A program made the position numbers and the translations under genes. The notes under the pieces are model-generated. The model did not search any database. It saw only the letters and a list, made by a program, of their open reading frames with translations, and was not told where the DNA came from. From Georgenia satyanarayanai (GTDB taxonomy: Bacteria > Actinomycetota > Actinomycetes > Actinomycetales > Actinomycetaceae), in contig NZ_UETB01000006.1 in NCBI RefSeq assembly GCF_900116375.1, positions 124,001 through 188,000 of the forward strand: a stretch of DNA of 64,000 nt. Direction: 5' to 3'. Positions within the stretch are counted from its first letter, which is position 1, and every line of letters begins with the position of its first letter. Shown here piece by piece: positions 46,553 to 54,328 of this stretch.

Positions 46553-49069
46553 GTGAGGGAGCGCGTCCACCGGACCCGGCTGCCGCGAGTCCCGAGCGTC
46601 TTCTGCCCCACCCCGGCCGCCGACGCGGTCGTGCGCCACCTGCCCGCGCTCGTCCTGCTGCGTGCGCCCCGCGGGTACGGGAAGACGAGCACGGTCGCCT
46701 ACTGGCTGCGCAGCGGTGAGTTCGACGACAGGGCCGTCGCCTGGCTCACGCTCTCGGAGCGCACCGGTGTCGCCGAGCTGTGGACGGCCGTCCACGACGC
46801 GCTCGTCGCCGCCGGCGTGGCGTCCCCCGCCTCCGAGCCCGACCTCGACACCGTCGACCAGGAGCTGCGCCGGCTCACCCGTCGGCTCGTCCTCGTCATC
46901 GACGGGCTGCACCAGGTGACCGACGTCGACGTCGACGCCGAGCTCGTCGAGCTCGCCCAGGTGCACGAGCTGCTCCACCTCGTCGTCACGACGCGTCTGG
47001 CGCGGCCGATCCTGAGCATCGGCCCCGCGACGGTCGACGCCGCCGTGCTCGACGTCGCCGAGCTGAGCCTCACGGCCGCGGAGACCACGCTCCTCGCCGG
47101 GCGCCTGGGCCTGTCCCTGTCCCCGGAGGAGATCAGCCAGCTTCTCGCCGAGTACGCGGGCTGGCCCGCGCTCGTGCGAGCGGCGCTCCTCGAGACCCGG
47201 CGGGCGAGCGACGGCAGGCTCGTCACGGATTCCGCGGCCATCGCCCGCTACACCGCTCTGGTGATCAAGGACCAGGAGCAGGCGAAGTGGCGTGACGTCC
47301 TGATGACGCTGGCCGTTCCGGACCCCCTGCGCCCGGGGGACCTCGAGGTGCTCGTCGAGGACCCGGCACAGCTCCCGCTGGCGGACGTCGTCATCCAGAG
47401 CTCCTACACGGACCGCCGGGCGAACGGTACGTCCGCCTACCCCCGGGGGTTGCGCCAGGCCCTGCTGGAGAACCTGCGGTCCGACAGCCCCGAGCGCTTC
47501 CGCGAGGTCAACGACCTCCTCGCCCGTCGCCGGCGCGAGCAGCAGCTGGCGGGGGAGGCTCTCACCTACGCGATGCGCGCCGAGGCGTGGCCGCTCGTCC
47601 TGGGGATCCTCGAGGACCACTGGGCCGAGCTGCTCGACCGTCACCCCGACGCCGTCCAGGCCGCCGTGCGGACGATGCCGCGCGAGCTGGTCGCCTCGAG
47701 CGCCCGGCTCGTCGTCGCCCATGACTACGTGCTCGACCGGGACACGGGGCACCAGGCAGAGGCCGCGCTGCGCAGTGGGCTCCTCACCCCCGGCGGCCCG
47801 ATGCCGGTGCGCTCGCTGACCACGACGCAGCGCCTGGCCCTGCGCTTCGACGGCACCCCGACGTTCGGTGCCGCGCAGATCCTGCTGGGGCGGCTGGACA
47901 GCACGCTGGCCGACGACGGCCACCCCCGGCACCCGCCCGACGTCGAGCGGGCCATCCCCGAGCTCCTCACGCAGTGGGCGCTGTCCATGCTCCACGCCAA
48001 CGACGGCGTGCGCGCCGCCTACGGCTTCGCACTCGCCTGCCAGGAGGCGGTGCGGCTGGGGAACTCCGCGGCGGCGCGGGAGGCCGCGCACGGCACCGCG
48101 CTGGCGATGGCGCTGCTGGGCCACACCCGCAGCGCCGACGCCTGGAGCACCTACGGCGACGGCCTCGCCGCCACGCCCACCCGGCTCGAGGTGGTGGCCC
48201 GGCCGCTCGCCCGCACGGTGCTGGCGGGCATGCGGCTGGCGCGCAGCACGTGGCCCACCGTGCCGACGATCACCGGGGAGCACGGGCTGGCCCCGCTCCT
48301 CGAGCTCACGCGCGTCGCGGCGGCCTTCGCCGAGATCCTCCACGGGCGCTTCGAGCGCGCCCGCGTCGTCCTCCAGCGCCACGCCACCGACCACGGCCAG
48401 GACCAGGCCGAGCTGGTCCGGGCCTCGGTGGCGGCGCTGCAGGTCGACCTCGCGCTCGCCGAGGGCCGGCTCGACCGTGCGGGCGTGCTCCTCGCCGGCA
48501 CGCACGACGACGGCGCCTGGACCCACGCGAGCCGTGCGCGCCACGCGTTCTACGTAGGTGCCTACGCCGAGACCCTGCGTCTGACCGAGAACGGCGCCAC
48601 CTTCGCCGGCACGCGTCCCCGGGTCGGGCTCGAGCTCCTCCTGCTCCACGCGTGCGCGTCCTGGCGCACCGGGCAGCGGGAGACGGCGGTTGACGACCTC
48701 GCCACCGCGGTGGGCCTGGCGGCCGACACGGAGGTGCTGCTGCCCTTCCTCACGGTTCCGCGCACCGACCTCGAGGCGATCGCGCCCGACGGGTCCTGGG
48801 CGCGCCAGTTCCTCGACGAGCCCCGTCTCGCCCACACCGACACCGTGTTCCCCGAGCCGCTGCGCGCCGGCCAGCTCAGCGTCGCGGAGCTGCGGGTGCT
48901 GCGCGAGCTGCGGTCCGACGTCCCGCTCGCCCACATCGGGCGGCGGCTGTACCTGTCGGAGTCCACCGTCAAGACCCACGTGCGGCGCATCTACCGCAAG
49001 CTCGGCGTGTCGGACAGGACGCACGCGCTGGAGCGGGCCCGCGAGCTGTCCCTGCTCGACGACGACTGA
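46553..49069 (+). CDS. MalT-like LuxR-family ATP-binding regulator 2
   Basis: An 838-aa paralogue of the preceding protein. P-loop RAPRGYGKTST near 37-47; Walker B reads LVLVIDGLHQV (Asp117), with Gly in place of the second acid. A helical middle region follows. The C-terminal LuxR domain at ~775-830 (LSVAELRVLRELR; IGRRLYLSESTVKTHVRRIYRKLG) is complete. The GTG at 46553 is 2 nt after the first regulator, so they are co-translated and may act as a pair. The adjacent glycan genes are possible targets; no binding site links them yet. Confidence 0.87.
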   Translation: MRERVHRTRLPRVPSVFCPTPAADAVVRHLPALVLLRAPRGYGKTSTVAYWLRSGEFDDRAVAWLTLSERTGVAELWTAVHDALVAAGVASPASEPDLDTVDQELRRLTRRLVLVIDGLHQVTDVDVDAELVELAQVHELLHLVVTTRLARPILSIGPATVDAAVLDVAELSLTAAETTLLAGRLGLSLSPEEISQLLAEYAGWPALVRAALLETRRASDGRLVTDSAAIARYTALVIKDQEQAKWRDVLMTLAVPDPLRPGDLEVLVEDPAQLPLADVVIQSSYTDRRANGTSAYPRGLRQALLENLRSDSPERFREVNDLLARRRREQQLAGEALTYAMRAEAWPLVLGILEDHWAELLDRHPDAVQAAVRTMPRELVASSARLVVAHDYVLDRDTGHQAEAALRSGLLTPGGPMPVRSLTTTQRLALRFDGTPTFGAAQILLGRLDSTLADDGHPRHPPDVERAIPELLTQWALSMLHANDGVRAAYGFALACQEAVRLGNSAAAREAAHGTALAMALLGHTRSADAWSTYGDGLAATPTRLEVVARPLARTVLAGMRLARSTWPTVPTITGEHGLAPLLELTRVAAAFAEILHGRFERARVVLQRHATDHGQDQAELVRASVAALQVDLALAEGRLDRAGVLLAGTHDDGAWTHASRARHAFYVGAYAETLRLTENGATFAGTRPRVGLELLLLHACASWRTGQRETAVDDLATAVGLAADTEVLLPFLTVPRTDLEAIAPDGSWARQFLDEPRLAHTDTVFPEPLRAGQLSVAELRVLRELRSDVPLAHIGRRLYLSESTVKTHVRRIYRKLGVSDRTHALERARELSLLDDD

Positions 49070-49101
49070 CCGGGCGCTCTCACCCCCGGCGAGCCCGAGA
49101 G

Positions 49102-49120
49102 TCGGGTGCTGATCACCCGA
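49102..49120 (+). terminator. Small hairpin after the LuxR pair
   Basis: A 7-bp stem TCGGGTG/CACCCGA with a 5-nt loop, 33 nt after the stop. There is no T-run. Confidence 0.4.
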
Positions 49121-49186
49121 TCTCGCGTGCCGCCGCGCAGGTCGTGGGTGGTGGGGTTGACGGGAACATCCACCAGGGAGGTCGTC

Positions 49187-50200
49187 GTGAGTCCCACCGA
49201 GGCAGCGCGCGCCGCCCTGTCGGCCGACGGCGTGCCGGCGGGCAGGACGCTGCTCGTCGCGTCCACCGGTGGCCACCTCGAGCAGCTGTGGCGCCTGCGC
49301 AGCAGGCTGCGGCCGGTGCTGAGCGACGTCGAGTGGGCCACGTTCGACGAGGCACAGTCCCGCTCCCTCCTTGCCGGCGAGGTGGTCCACCACGTCCCCT
49401 ACATCCCGCCCCGCGGCTACGGCGAGGTCGTGCGGGTCATGCCGGAGGCACGGCGGATCCTGCGTACCGGGCGCTTCGACAGGGTGGTGAGCACCGGCTC
49501 GGGGATCGCGCTTGCCTTCCTCCCCGTCGCCCGCGCCCTGGGGATCCGCACGCACTACATCGAGAGTGCCGCCCGGGCGGACGGGCCGAGCCTCACCGGG
49601 AGGATCGTCTCGCGGGTCCCGGGGACCCAGACCTACAGCCAGTACCCGCGGTGGGCGGACGAGCGGTGGCAGTACCGCGGCTCGCTCTTCGACGGTTACG
49701 ACGTCGTCGGGGACCGTCCGGTCACGACGGCCGACCGCGTCGTCGTCACGCTCGGCACGATGAAGACCTACGGCTTCCGCCGAGCCCTCGACGCCGTGTG
49801 CCGGGTCCTTCCGGAGGTCCTCGCGCCCGGCGCCGAGGTGCTGTGGCAGGTGGGTGTCACCGACGCCTCCGGGCTGCCGGTCGACGCGAGGGTCGACGTG
49901 CCGGCCGCGGAGCTGCATGCCGCGATCGAGGAGGCCGACCTCGTCGTCGCCCACGCCGGCATCGGCTCGTGCCTGACCGCGCTGGACGCCGGTCGCTGCC
50001 CCGTCGTGCTGCCGCGCCGGCAGGAGCACGGCGAGCACGTCGACAACCACCAGGAGCTCATCGCACACGAGCTGGACCGCCGCGGCCTCGCGGTCCGCCG
50101 ACTGCCGGGAGAGCTCACGGCGCAGGACCTGCGGGCCGCGATGGCGCGGCGTGTGCAGGCGGCCGTGACCCCGCAGACCTTCGTGCTGGGGGCAGTGTGA
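49187..50200 (+). CDS. Fused Alg14-Alg13-like glycosyltransferase (GT28 superfamily)
   Basis: A 337-aa protein. Residues ~15-165 resemble the Alg14/PssD/EpsE half (LLVASTGGHLEQLWRL; VVSTGSGIALAFLPVARALGIRTHYIESAAR), which anchors to the membrane and acceptor. Residues ~185-335 resemble the Alg13/PssE/MurG C-terminal half that binds the UDP-sugar (VVVTLGTMKTYGFRRAL; VVAHAGIGSCLTALDAGRCPVVLPR). In many bacteria these halves are two genes. The GTG at 49187 is favoured by AGGGAGG upstream. It probably adds the second sugar to a lipid-linked repeat unit. Confidence 0.82.
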   Translation: MSPTEAARAALSADGVPAGRTLLVASTGGHLEQLWRLRSRLRPVLSDVEWATFDEAQSRSLLAGEVVHHVPYIPPRGYGEVVRVMPEARRILRTGRFDRVVSTGSGIALAFLPVARALGIRTHYIESAARADGPSLTGRIVSRVPGTQTYSQYPRWADERWQYRGSLFDGYDVVGDRPVTTADRVVVTLGTMKTYGFRRALDAVCRVLPEVLAPGAEVLWQVGVTDASGLPVDARVDVPAAELHAAIEEADLVVAHAGIGSCLTALDAGRCPVVLPRRQEHGEHVDNHQELIAHELDRRGLAVRRLPGELTAQDLRAAMARRVQAAVTPQTFVLGAV

Positions 50201-50272
50201 GGAGGTCCACGACACCGCACTGACCAGGCAGTTCACCCCTCATTAGGGCCTTTGTGCCGACGTGTCCACCGG

Positions 50273-50297
50273 AGACCGGTAACGGTCTGGTTACGAT
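50273..50297 (+). promoter_or_regulatory. Candidate promoter with inverted-repeat operator before the beta-helix gene
   Basis: AGACCG-GTAA-CGGTCT (50273-50288) is a perfect 6-bp inverted repeat ending 3 bp before TACGAT (50292-50297), a -10 candidate. No good -35 is visible; the repeat lies between the -10 and the expected -35. The remaining ~90 nt before the gene form a G-rich leader without a recognised riboswitch. Confidence 0.4.
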
Positions 50298-50390
50298 GGT
50301 CCACGTCCATGGGGGGGACTCGGGCGGATTTCCCCGATGGCTGGCGCCTTCGCGTCGCTGTCCCGCAACCGAGAAAGAGCGAGCTACTAC

Positions 50391-51818
50391 ATGCGAGTTT
50401 CACACGCGCTCATGAGCCTGGTCGTCGCCGTCGGCGGCATCGGTCTCGTGTCCGGCCCGGCAGCAGCCACGACGGTCGGGGTTCCCGACGACGTCCGGCT
50501 GGCACCGTCGGGCAGCCTGACGATCACCGAGCCGGGGACCGTCGTCGACGGTCTCCACGTCGACGGCATGATCCACGTCCTCGCCGACGACGTCACCATC
50601 AAGAACACCAAGGTCACCTACGGCGGTTACCACAGCATCCGCGTCGACTCCGACGTGAAGAACACCCGCATCCTCGACACGACGGTCGAGTGCGGGAACC
50701 CGAGCAAGACCAACGGCATCACCTTCGGCAACTACTACGCCGAGCGCGTTGCCCTCGAGGGCTGCCGCAACGACTTCATGTCGCAGAAGGGCAAGCCGGC
50801 CGTCGTCGTCGACAGCACCGTCGACGGTGAGGACTTCAGCCTCAACGCCGACGAGCATCCCGGTCCGAAGCCCACGCCGAAGCCCACGCCGAAGCCCGAG
50901 CCCACGCCCGAGCCGAGCCCCGAGCCCACGCCCGAGCCCGAGCCCACGCCCGAGCCCGAGCCCGAGCCCGAGCCGGAGCCCGAGCCCGAGCCGGAGCCGA
51001 CCCCGGAGCCGGAGCCCGGAGACACGGACGGAGCATGGCCCACGCCCGAGACGACCGGTCCGCGCTACGACGCCGAGCGACGGGTCACCGGCGGCTTCGA
51101 GAGCTCCCGGGACGGTCAGGTCATCGAGCGCCTCGAGATCGACGGGCGCCTGACCGTGACGCACGACAACGTCACCGTCCGGGACGTCACCGTCAACGGC
51201 ACCGGCACCTACATGGTGCAGGTGAAGGAGGGCGCGGACGGCCGATGCCCCGAGAACGTGCGCTTCGAGCATGTCGAGATCGACGGCGCAAGGGCCGCGG
51301 AGAACGACATCCCGCTCTACTCCCCGGACTGCGGCTACACCTTCGACCGCGGCCACATCCACAACGTCGGACGGGCATCGCGTGTCGTCCACGACACGAC
51401 GATCAGCAACTCCTACATCATCTCCGACCGGACCGGTGACTCCGGGGCGCACCGCGGCGGCGTCGGGAACAACGGTGGGACGAACAACGCGCTGCTGAAC
51501 AACGTCATCAAGTGCGAGGGCACCGGCTGCTCGGCGGCCCTGCCCATGTACGGCGACTTCCGGACGATCGACGGCTACCGCATCGAGGGGAACCTCCTCG
51601 CCACGACGGGTTCGTACTGCGCGTACGGCGGGAGCCTCGACTCCAAGCCGTACCCCAACGGCCGGAACATCAGGTTCATCGACAACCACTTCTCCTCGGA
51701 GTACTTCGACTCGTGCGGCCGCTACGGGGTCGTCAGCGGCTTCGACGACGGTGTGCGCGGGAACATGTGGAAGGGCAATGTCTGGCACGAGACCGGCGAG
51801 CCCATCCCGGCCGGCTAG
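50391..51818 (+). CDS. Secreted two-part beta-helix protein with Glu-Pro linker
   Basis: A 475-aa exported protein. The signal peptide is at 1-~26 ([20 protein letters not shown]). Residues ~30-160 are a first run of right-handed beta-helix rungs ([24 protein letters not shown]). A ~70-residue linker of KPTP, EPTP and EPEP units lies at ~160-215. Residues ~225-475 are a second beta-helix run with several Cys (C286-type [12 protein letters not shown]). Beta-helices of this type often bind or cleave polysaccharides; no catalytic triad can be named. The ATG at 50391 starts the signal peptide. A role on the surface glycan is inferred from its neighbours. Confidence 0.75.
   Translation: MRVSHALMSLVVAVGGIGLVSGPAAATTVGVPDDVRLAPSGSLTITEPGTVVDGLHVDGMIHVLADDVTIKNTKVTYGGYHSIRVDSDVKNTRILDTTVECGNPSKTNGITFGNYYAERVALEGCRNDFMSQKGKPAVVVDSTVDGEDFSLNADEHPGPKPTPKPTPKPEPTPEPSPEPTPEPEPTPEPEPEPEPEPEPEPEPTPEPEPGDTDGAWPTPETTGPRYDAERRVTGGFESSRDGQVIERLEIDGRLTVTHDNVTVRDVTVNGTGTYMVQVKEGADGRCPENVRFEHVEIDGARAAENDIPLYSPDCGYTFDRGHIHNVGRASRVVHDTTISNSYIISDRTGDSGAHRGGVGNNGGTNNALLNNVIKCEGTGCSAALPMYGDFRTIDGYRIEGNLLATTGSYCAYGGSLDSKPYPNGRNIRFIDNHFSSEYFDSCGRYGVVSGFDDGVRGNMWKGNVWHETGEPIPAG
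50868..51014 (+). repeat. Pro-Glu/Pro-Lys/Pro-Thr coding repeat
   Basis: Short 6- and 12-bp units (cccgag, cccacg, ccgaag) encode the extended linker of the beta-helix protein. Such tracts vary in length between strains. Confidence 0.8.
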
Positions 51819-51846
51819 CGCCGACCACTCGTCACGGACACACGCG

Positions 51847-51880
51847 GCGGGCCGCCTCGAGACACCTCGAGGCGGCCCGC
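51847..51880. terminator. Terminator after the beta-helix gene
   Basis: A perfect 14-bp stem GCGGGCCGCCTCGA/TCGAGGCGGCCCGC with loop GACACC. There is no T-run. Confidence 0.75.
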
Positions 51881-52014
51881 TCGCTCGTGGGCGCCCGGGA
51901 CCACCACCCTCCTCACCCCGCCGGAACCGGTCTGTCACCCGCTCGTCGGTCTAGTCGGCAGTAGCAGCGACACCCCACGCTGGAGGTCGTCGTCGTGAGG
52001 TAAGGAGGTGTCTG

Positions 52015-53580
52015 TTGCGGCTCCTCGTGCACCGGAAGCAGGCGGACAGTCCCTCCTCGCTCGACGGGTGGCTCGACCGGTCGGTGCGCCGTGACGACCT
52101 GGGGCGCACCGTGACCCGCGGGATCAGCTGGACGCTGATGAGCAACTGGGTGTCCGCAGGGCTGCAGATCGCCACCACAGTCGTGCTCGCCCGGCTCCTC
52201 ACGCCCGCAGACTTCGGGCTCATGGCGATGGCGCTGACTCTCACAGTCGTCGTCACGCAGTTCCGGCAGCTCGGCCTGAGCCAGGCGGTCGTCCAGCGGG
52301 AGAACCTCACGTGGGCGCAGGTCAATGCGTTGTTCTGGGTCAACGCCGCCGCAGGCGTGCTGCTCGCTCTGGTCGTGGCGGCCGCGGGCGTGCCGCTCGC
52401 TGCCTTCTACGGCGAGCCCGCGGTTGTCCCGCTGTGCGCCGCGCTCGGCGCCGGCTTCGTGTTCTCGGGGCTCGCGGTCCAGCACGGCGCGCTCCTCAAC
52501 CGGGCGATGCAGTTCCGCCGGATCGCCACGCGCAACATGGCGGCCGGCATCCTGTCGAGCGTGGCCGCGGTGGTCGCGGCACTCCTCGGCATGGGGGTGT
52601 GGTCGCTCGTCGTGCAGAACGTCAGCGCCCTCGTCATCGCGACGGCGCTGAACTGGTGGGCCGTGCCCTGGCGTCCGAGTCGCCCGTCCAGCCTGCGCGA
52701 GGCGCTGCCCCTCCTCGCATTCGGCGCTCATGTCTCGGTGGCGAACCTCTGCTACACGCTCTCGCGCCAAGCCGACAACGTCATCATCGGCCGGGTCCTC
52801 GACGCGAGTGCCCTCGGCCTGTACAGCCGCGCCTACAGCCTTCTCATGCTGCCCCTCCGACAGCTCAAGACTCCTGTCCAGGCGGTCATGGTGCCCGCTC
52901 TGGCCTCCCTGCAAGGACAGCCGGAGCGGTACCGGCACGCGTACCGGCGGGCCGTCAGCGGACTCAGCCACGCCGGCATGCCGGCCGTCGTCGTCATGGC
53001 CGTGACCTCCCGCGAGCTCGTGCTGGTCGTCCTCGGTGAGCAGTGGGCGGGTGCAGCGCCGATCTTCCAGGTCCTCGCCGTGGCCGGCTTCGTCCAGCTC
53101 GTCTCGACGACGACGGGATGGATCTTCACCAGTACCGGCCGCGGCTCCGCATACGCAGGTTGGGCGGTCGTCAACGGGACTGTGACGATCGGTGGCTTCG
53201 TCGTCGGCGTCCAGTGGGGGGTCACGGGGGTCGCCGTCTCGTACGCGGTGACGCAGCTGCTCCTCCTGGTCCCGGCCTTCGTCGTCGCATGCCGGGACAC
53301 CCCGCTGTCGCCGGGCGACCCGTTCCGGGCGATGGCACGTCCGGTCGTCGTCTCGACGGCCGTCCTGCTGGTCAGCGTCACCGTGCGCGCGAACGTCGAC
53401 CTGCCGGCCATCGGGAATCTCGTCGTGACGTGCGGTGCGGCGGCCGTGGTGTGGATCCTGTGTCTCGCTGTCTGGCCGCGCGCCCGTGGAGAGGTGAGAG
53501 AGCTGCTGGCGATCGCCGGCAAGCGCAGGAAGAGCGACTCCTCCCGTGGCGCGACGAACGACGGAGGCAGCCGTGCGTGA
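52015..53580 (+). CDS. Wzx-like polysaccharide flippase (MOP superfamily)
   Basis: A 521-aa membrane protein with about 12-14 hydrophobic segments. After a ~45-residue cytoplasmic N-terminus, WTLMSNWVSAGLQIATTVVLARLLTPADFGLMAMAL (split near residue 60) is the classical polysaccharide-export motif. It should flip lipid-linked repeat units across the membrane. The TTG at 52015 is set by AAGGAGGTG, a near-perfect Shine-Dalgarno site, 5 nt upstream. It overlaps the racemase gene by 8 nt, so the two are coupled. Confidence 0.88.
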   Translation: MRLLVHRKQADSPSSLDGWLDRSVRRDDLGRTVTRGISWTLMSNWVSAGLQIATTVVLARLLTPADFGLMAMALTLTVVVTQFRQLGLSQAVVQRENLTWAQVNALFWVNAAAGVLLALVVAAAGVPLAAFYGEPAVVPLCAALGAGFVFSGLAVQHGALLNRAMQFRRIATRNMAAGILSSVAAVVAALLGMGVWSLVVQNVSALVIATALNWWAVPWRPSRPSSLREALPLLAFGAHVSVANLCYTLSRQADNVIIGRVLDASALGLYSRAYSLLMLPLRQLKTPVQAVMVPALASLQGQPERYRHAYRRAVSGLSHAGMPAVVVMAVTSRELVLVVLGEQWAGAAPIFQVLAVAGFVQLVSTTTGWIFTSTGRGSAYAGWAVVNGTVTIGGFVVGVQWGVTGVAVSYAVTQLLLLVPAFVVACRDTPLSPGDPFRAMARPVVVSTAVLLVSVTVRANVDLPAIGNLVVTCGAAAVVWILCLAVWPRARGEVRELLAIAGKRRKSDSSRGATNDGGSRA

Positions 53581-54328
53581 GCGGAGCGGTACGCGGGAGG
53601 CACAGCGCGGCCGGACGGTCGGTGTCCTCGGAGGGATGGGGCCTGCGGCGACGGTCGAGACGTTCCGCCGCATCGTCGCTTCCACGCCGGCCCGGCGCGA
53701 CCAGGATCATCTCCACATCGTCATCGACTCGAACCCGGCCGTCCCGGACCGCACTGCAGCTCTTCTCCTCGGAGGGGAGGACCCACGCCCGCTCCTGGAC
53801 GCCGGGGCGCAGCGCCTCGTCACCGCGGGTGCCGAGGTACTGTGCATCCCGTGCAACACCGCGCACGCCTACCACGAGTGGCTGCAGCGGCGGGTGCCCG
53901 TGCCCATCGTGCACATGCTCCGGGAGACTGCAGCCCGTGTCGCTGCCCTCGGTGCTCGTCAGGTCGGGCTGCTCGCCACGACTGGGACGGTGGCCACAGG
54001 CCTGTACCAGGCGGAGCTGGAGAACGCGGGCCTTCGAGTCGTCCCCCTGGAGGCACCGGCCCAGGACGGAGTGATGGCCGCGATCGAGGCGGTCAAGGCA
54101 GGCGACGTCGGTGACCGCGTCATCGGGGCCCTGGCCGCTGCGGCCCTCTCGCTCGTGGGGGCCGGCGCGGACCACGTCGTCGTGGGGTGCACCGAGATCT
54201 CCCTCGTCGCCGGGAAGCTGCCGGTCCCCGTCCCCGTCGTGGACGCCCTCGACGTCCTCGTCTCCTCGACGCTGCGCCTTGCCACGTCCGTCCCTGAGCC
54301 ACCGGAGCTGGTGCCACATGTCGTATGA
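53573..54328 (+). CDS. Aspartate/glutamate racemase family protein
   Basis: A 251-aa cofactor-independent racemase of the RacX/YgeA group. GVLGGMGPAATVETF is near the N-terminus. Both catalytic cysteines are present: Cys94 in CIPCNTAH and Cys206 in GCTEI. It should interconvert L- and D-aspartate or a related amino acid. The GTG at 53573 is preferred over 53546 because GGAGG lies 5 nt upstream. It is embedded between a flippase and an asparagine-synthetase-like gene with overlaps on both sides, which points to a product-specific role and not to peptidoglycan D-Glu supply. Confidence 0.85.
   Translation: MRERSGTREAQRGRTVGVLGGMGPAATVETFRRIVASTPARRDQDHLHIVIDSNPAVPDRTAALLLGGEDPRPLLDAGAQRLVTAGAEVLCIPCNTAHAYHEWLQRRVPVPIVHMLRETAARVAALGARQVGLLATTGTVATGLYQAELENAGLRVVPLEAPAQDGVMAAIEAVKAGDVGDRVIGALAAAALSLVGAGADHVVVGCTEISLVAGKLPVPVPVVDALDVLVSSTLRLATSVPEPPELVPHVV

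Noticed and set aside
50298-50390. G-rich leader of the beta-helix gene as a cyclic-dinucleotide riboswitch.
   Set aside because: I could not align it with the conserved cores of the c-di-GMP or c-di-AMP riboswitches.
53573-54328. Glutamate racemase MurI for peptidoglycan.
   Set aside because: The GGMGPAAT start and overall layout fit the Asp/Glu racemase (RacX/YgeA) group better, and the gene is translationally tied to a flippase.
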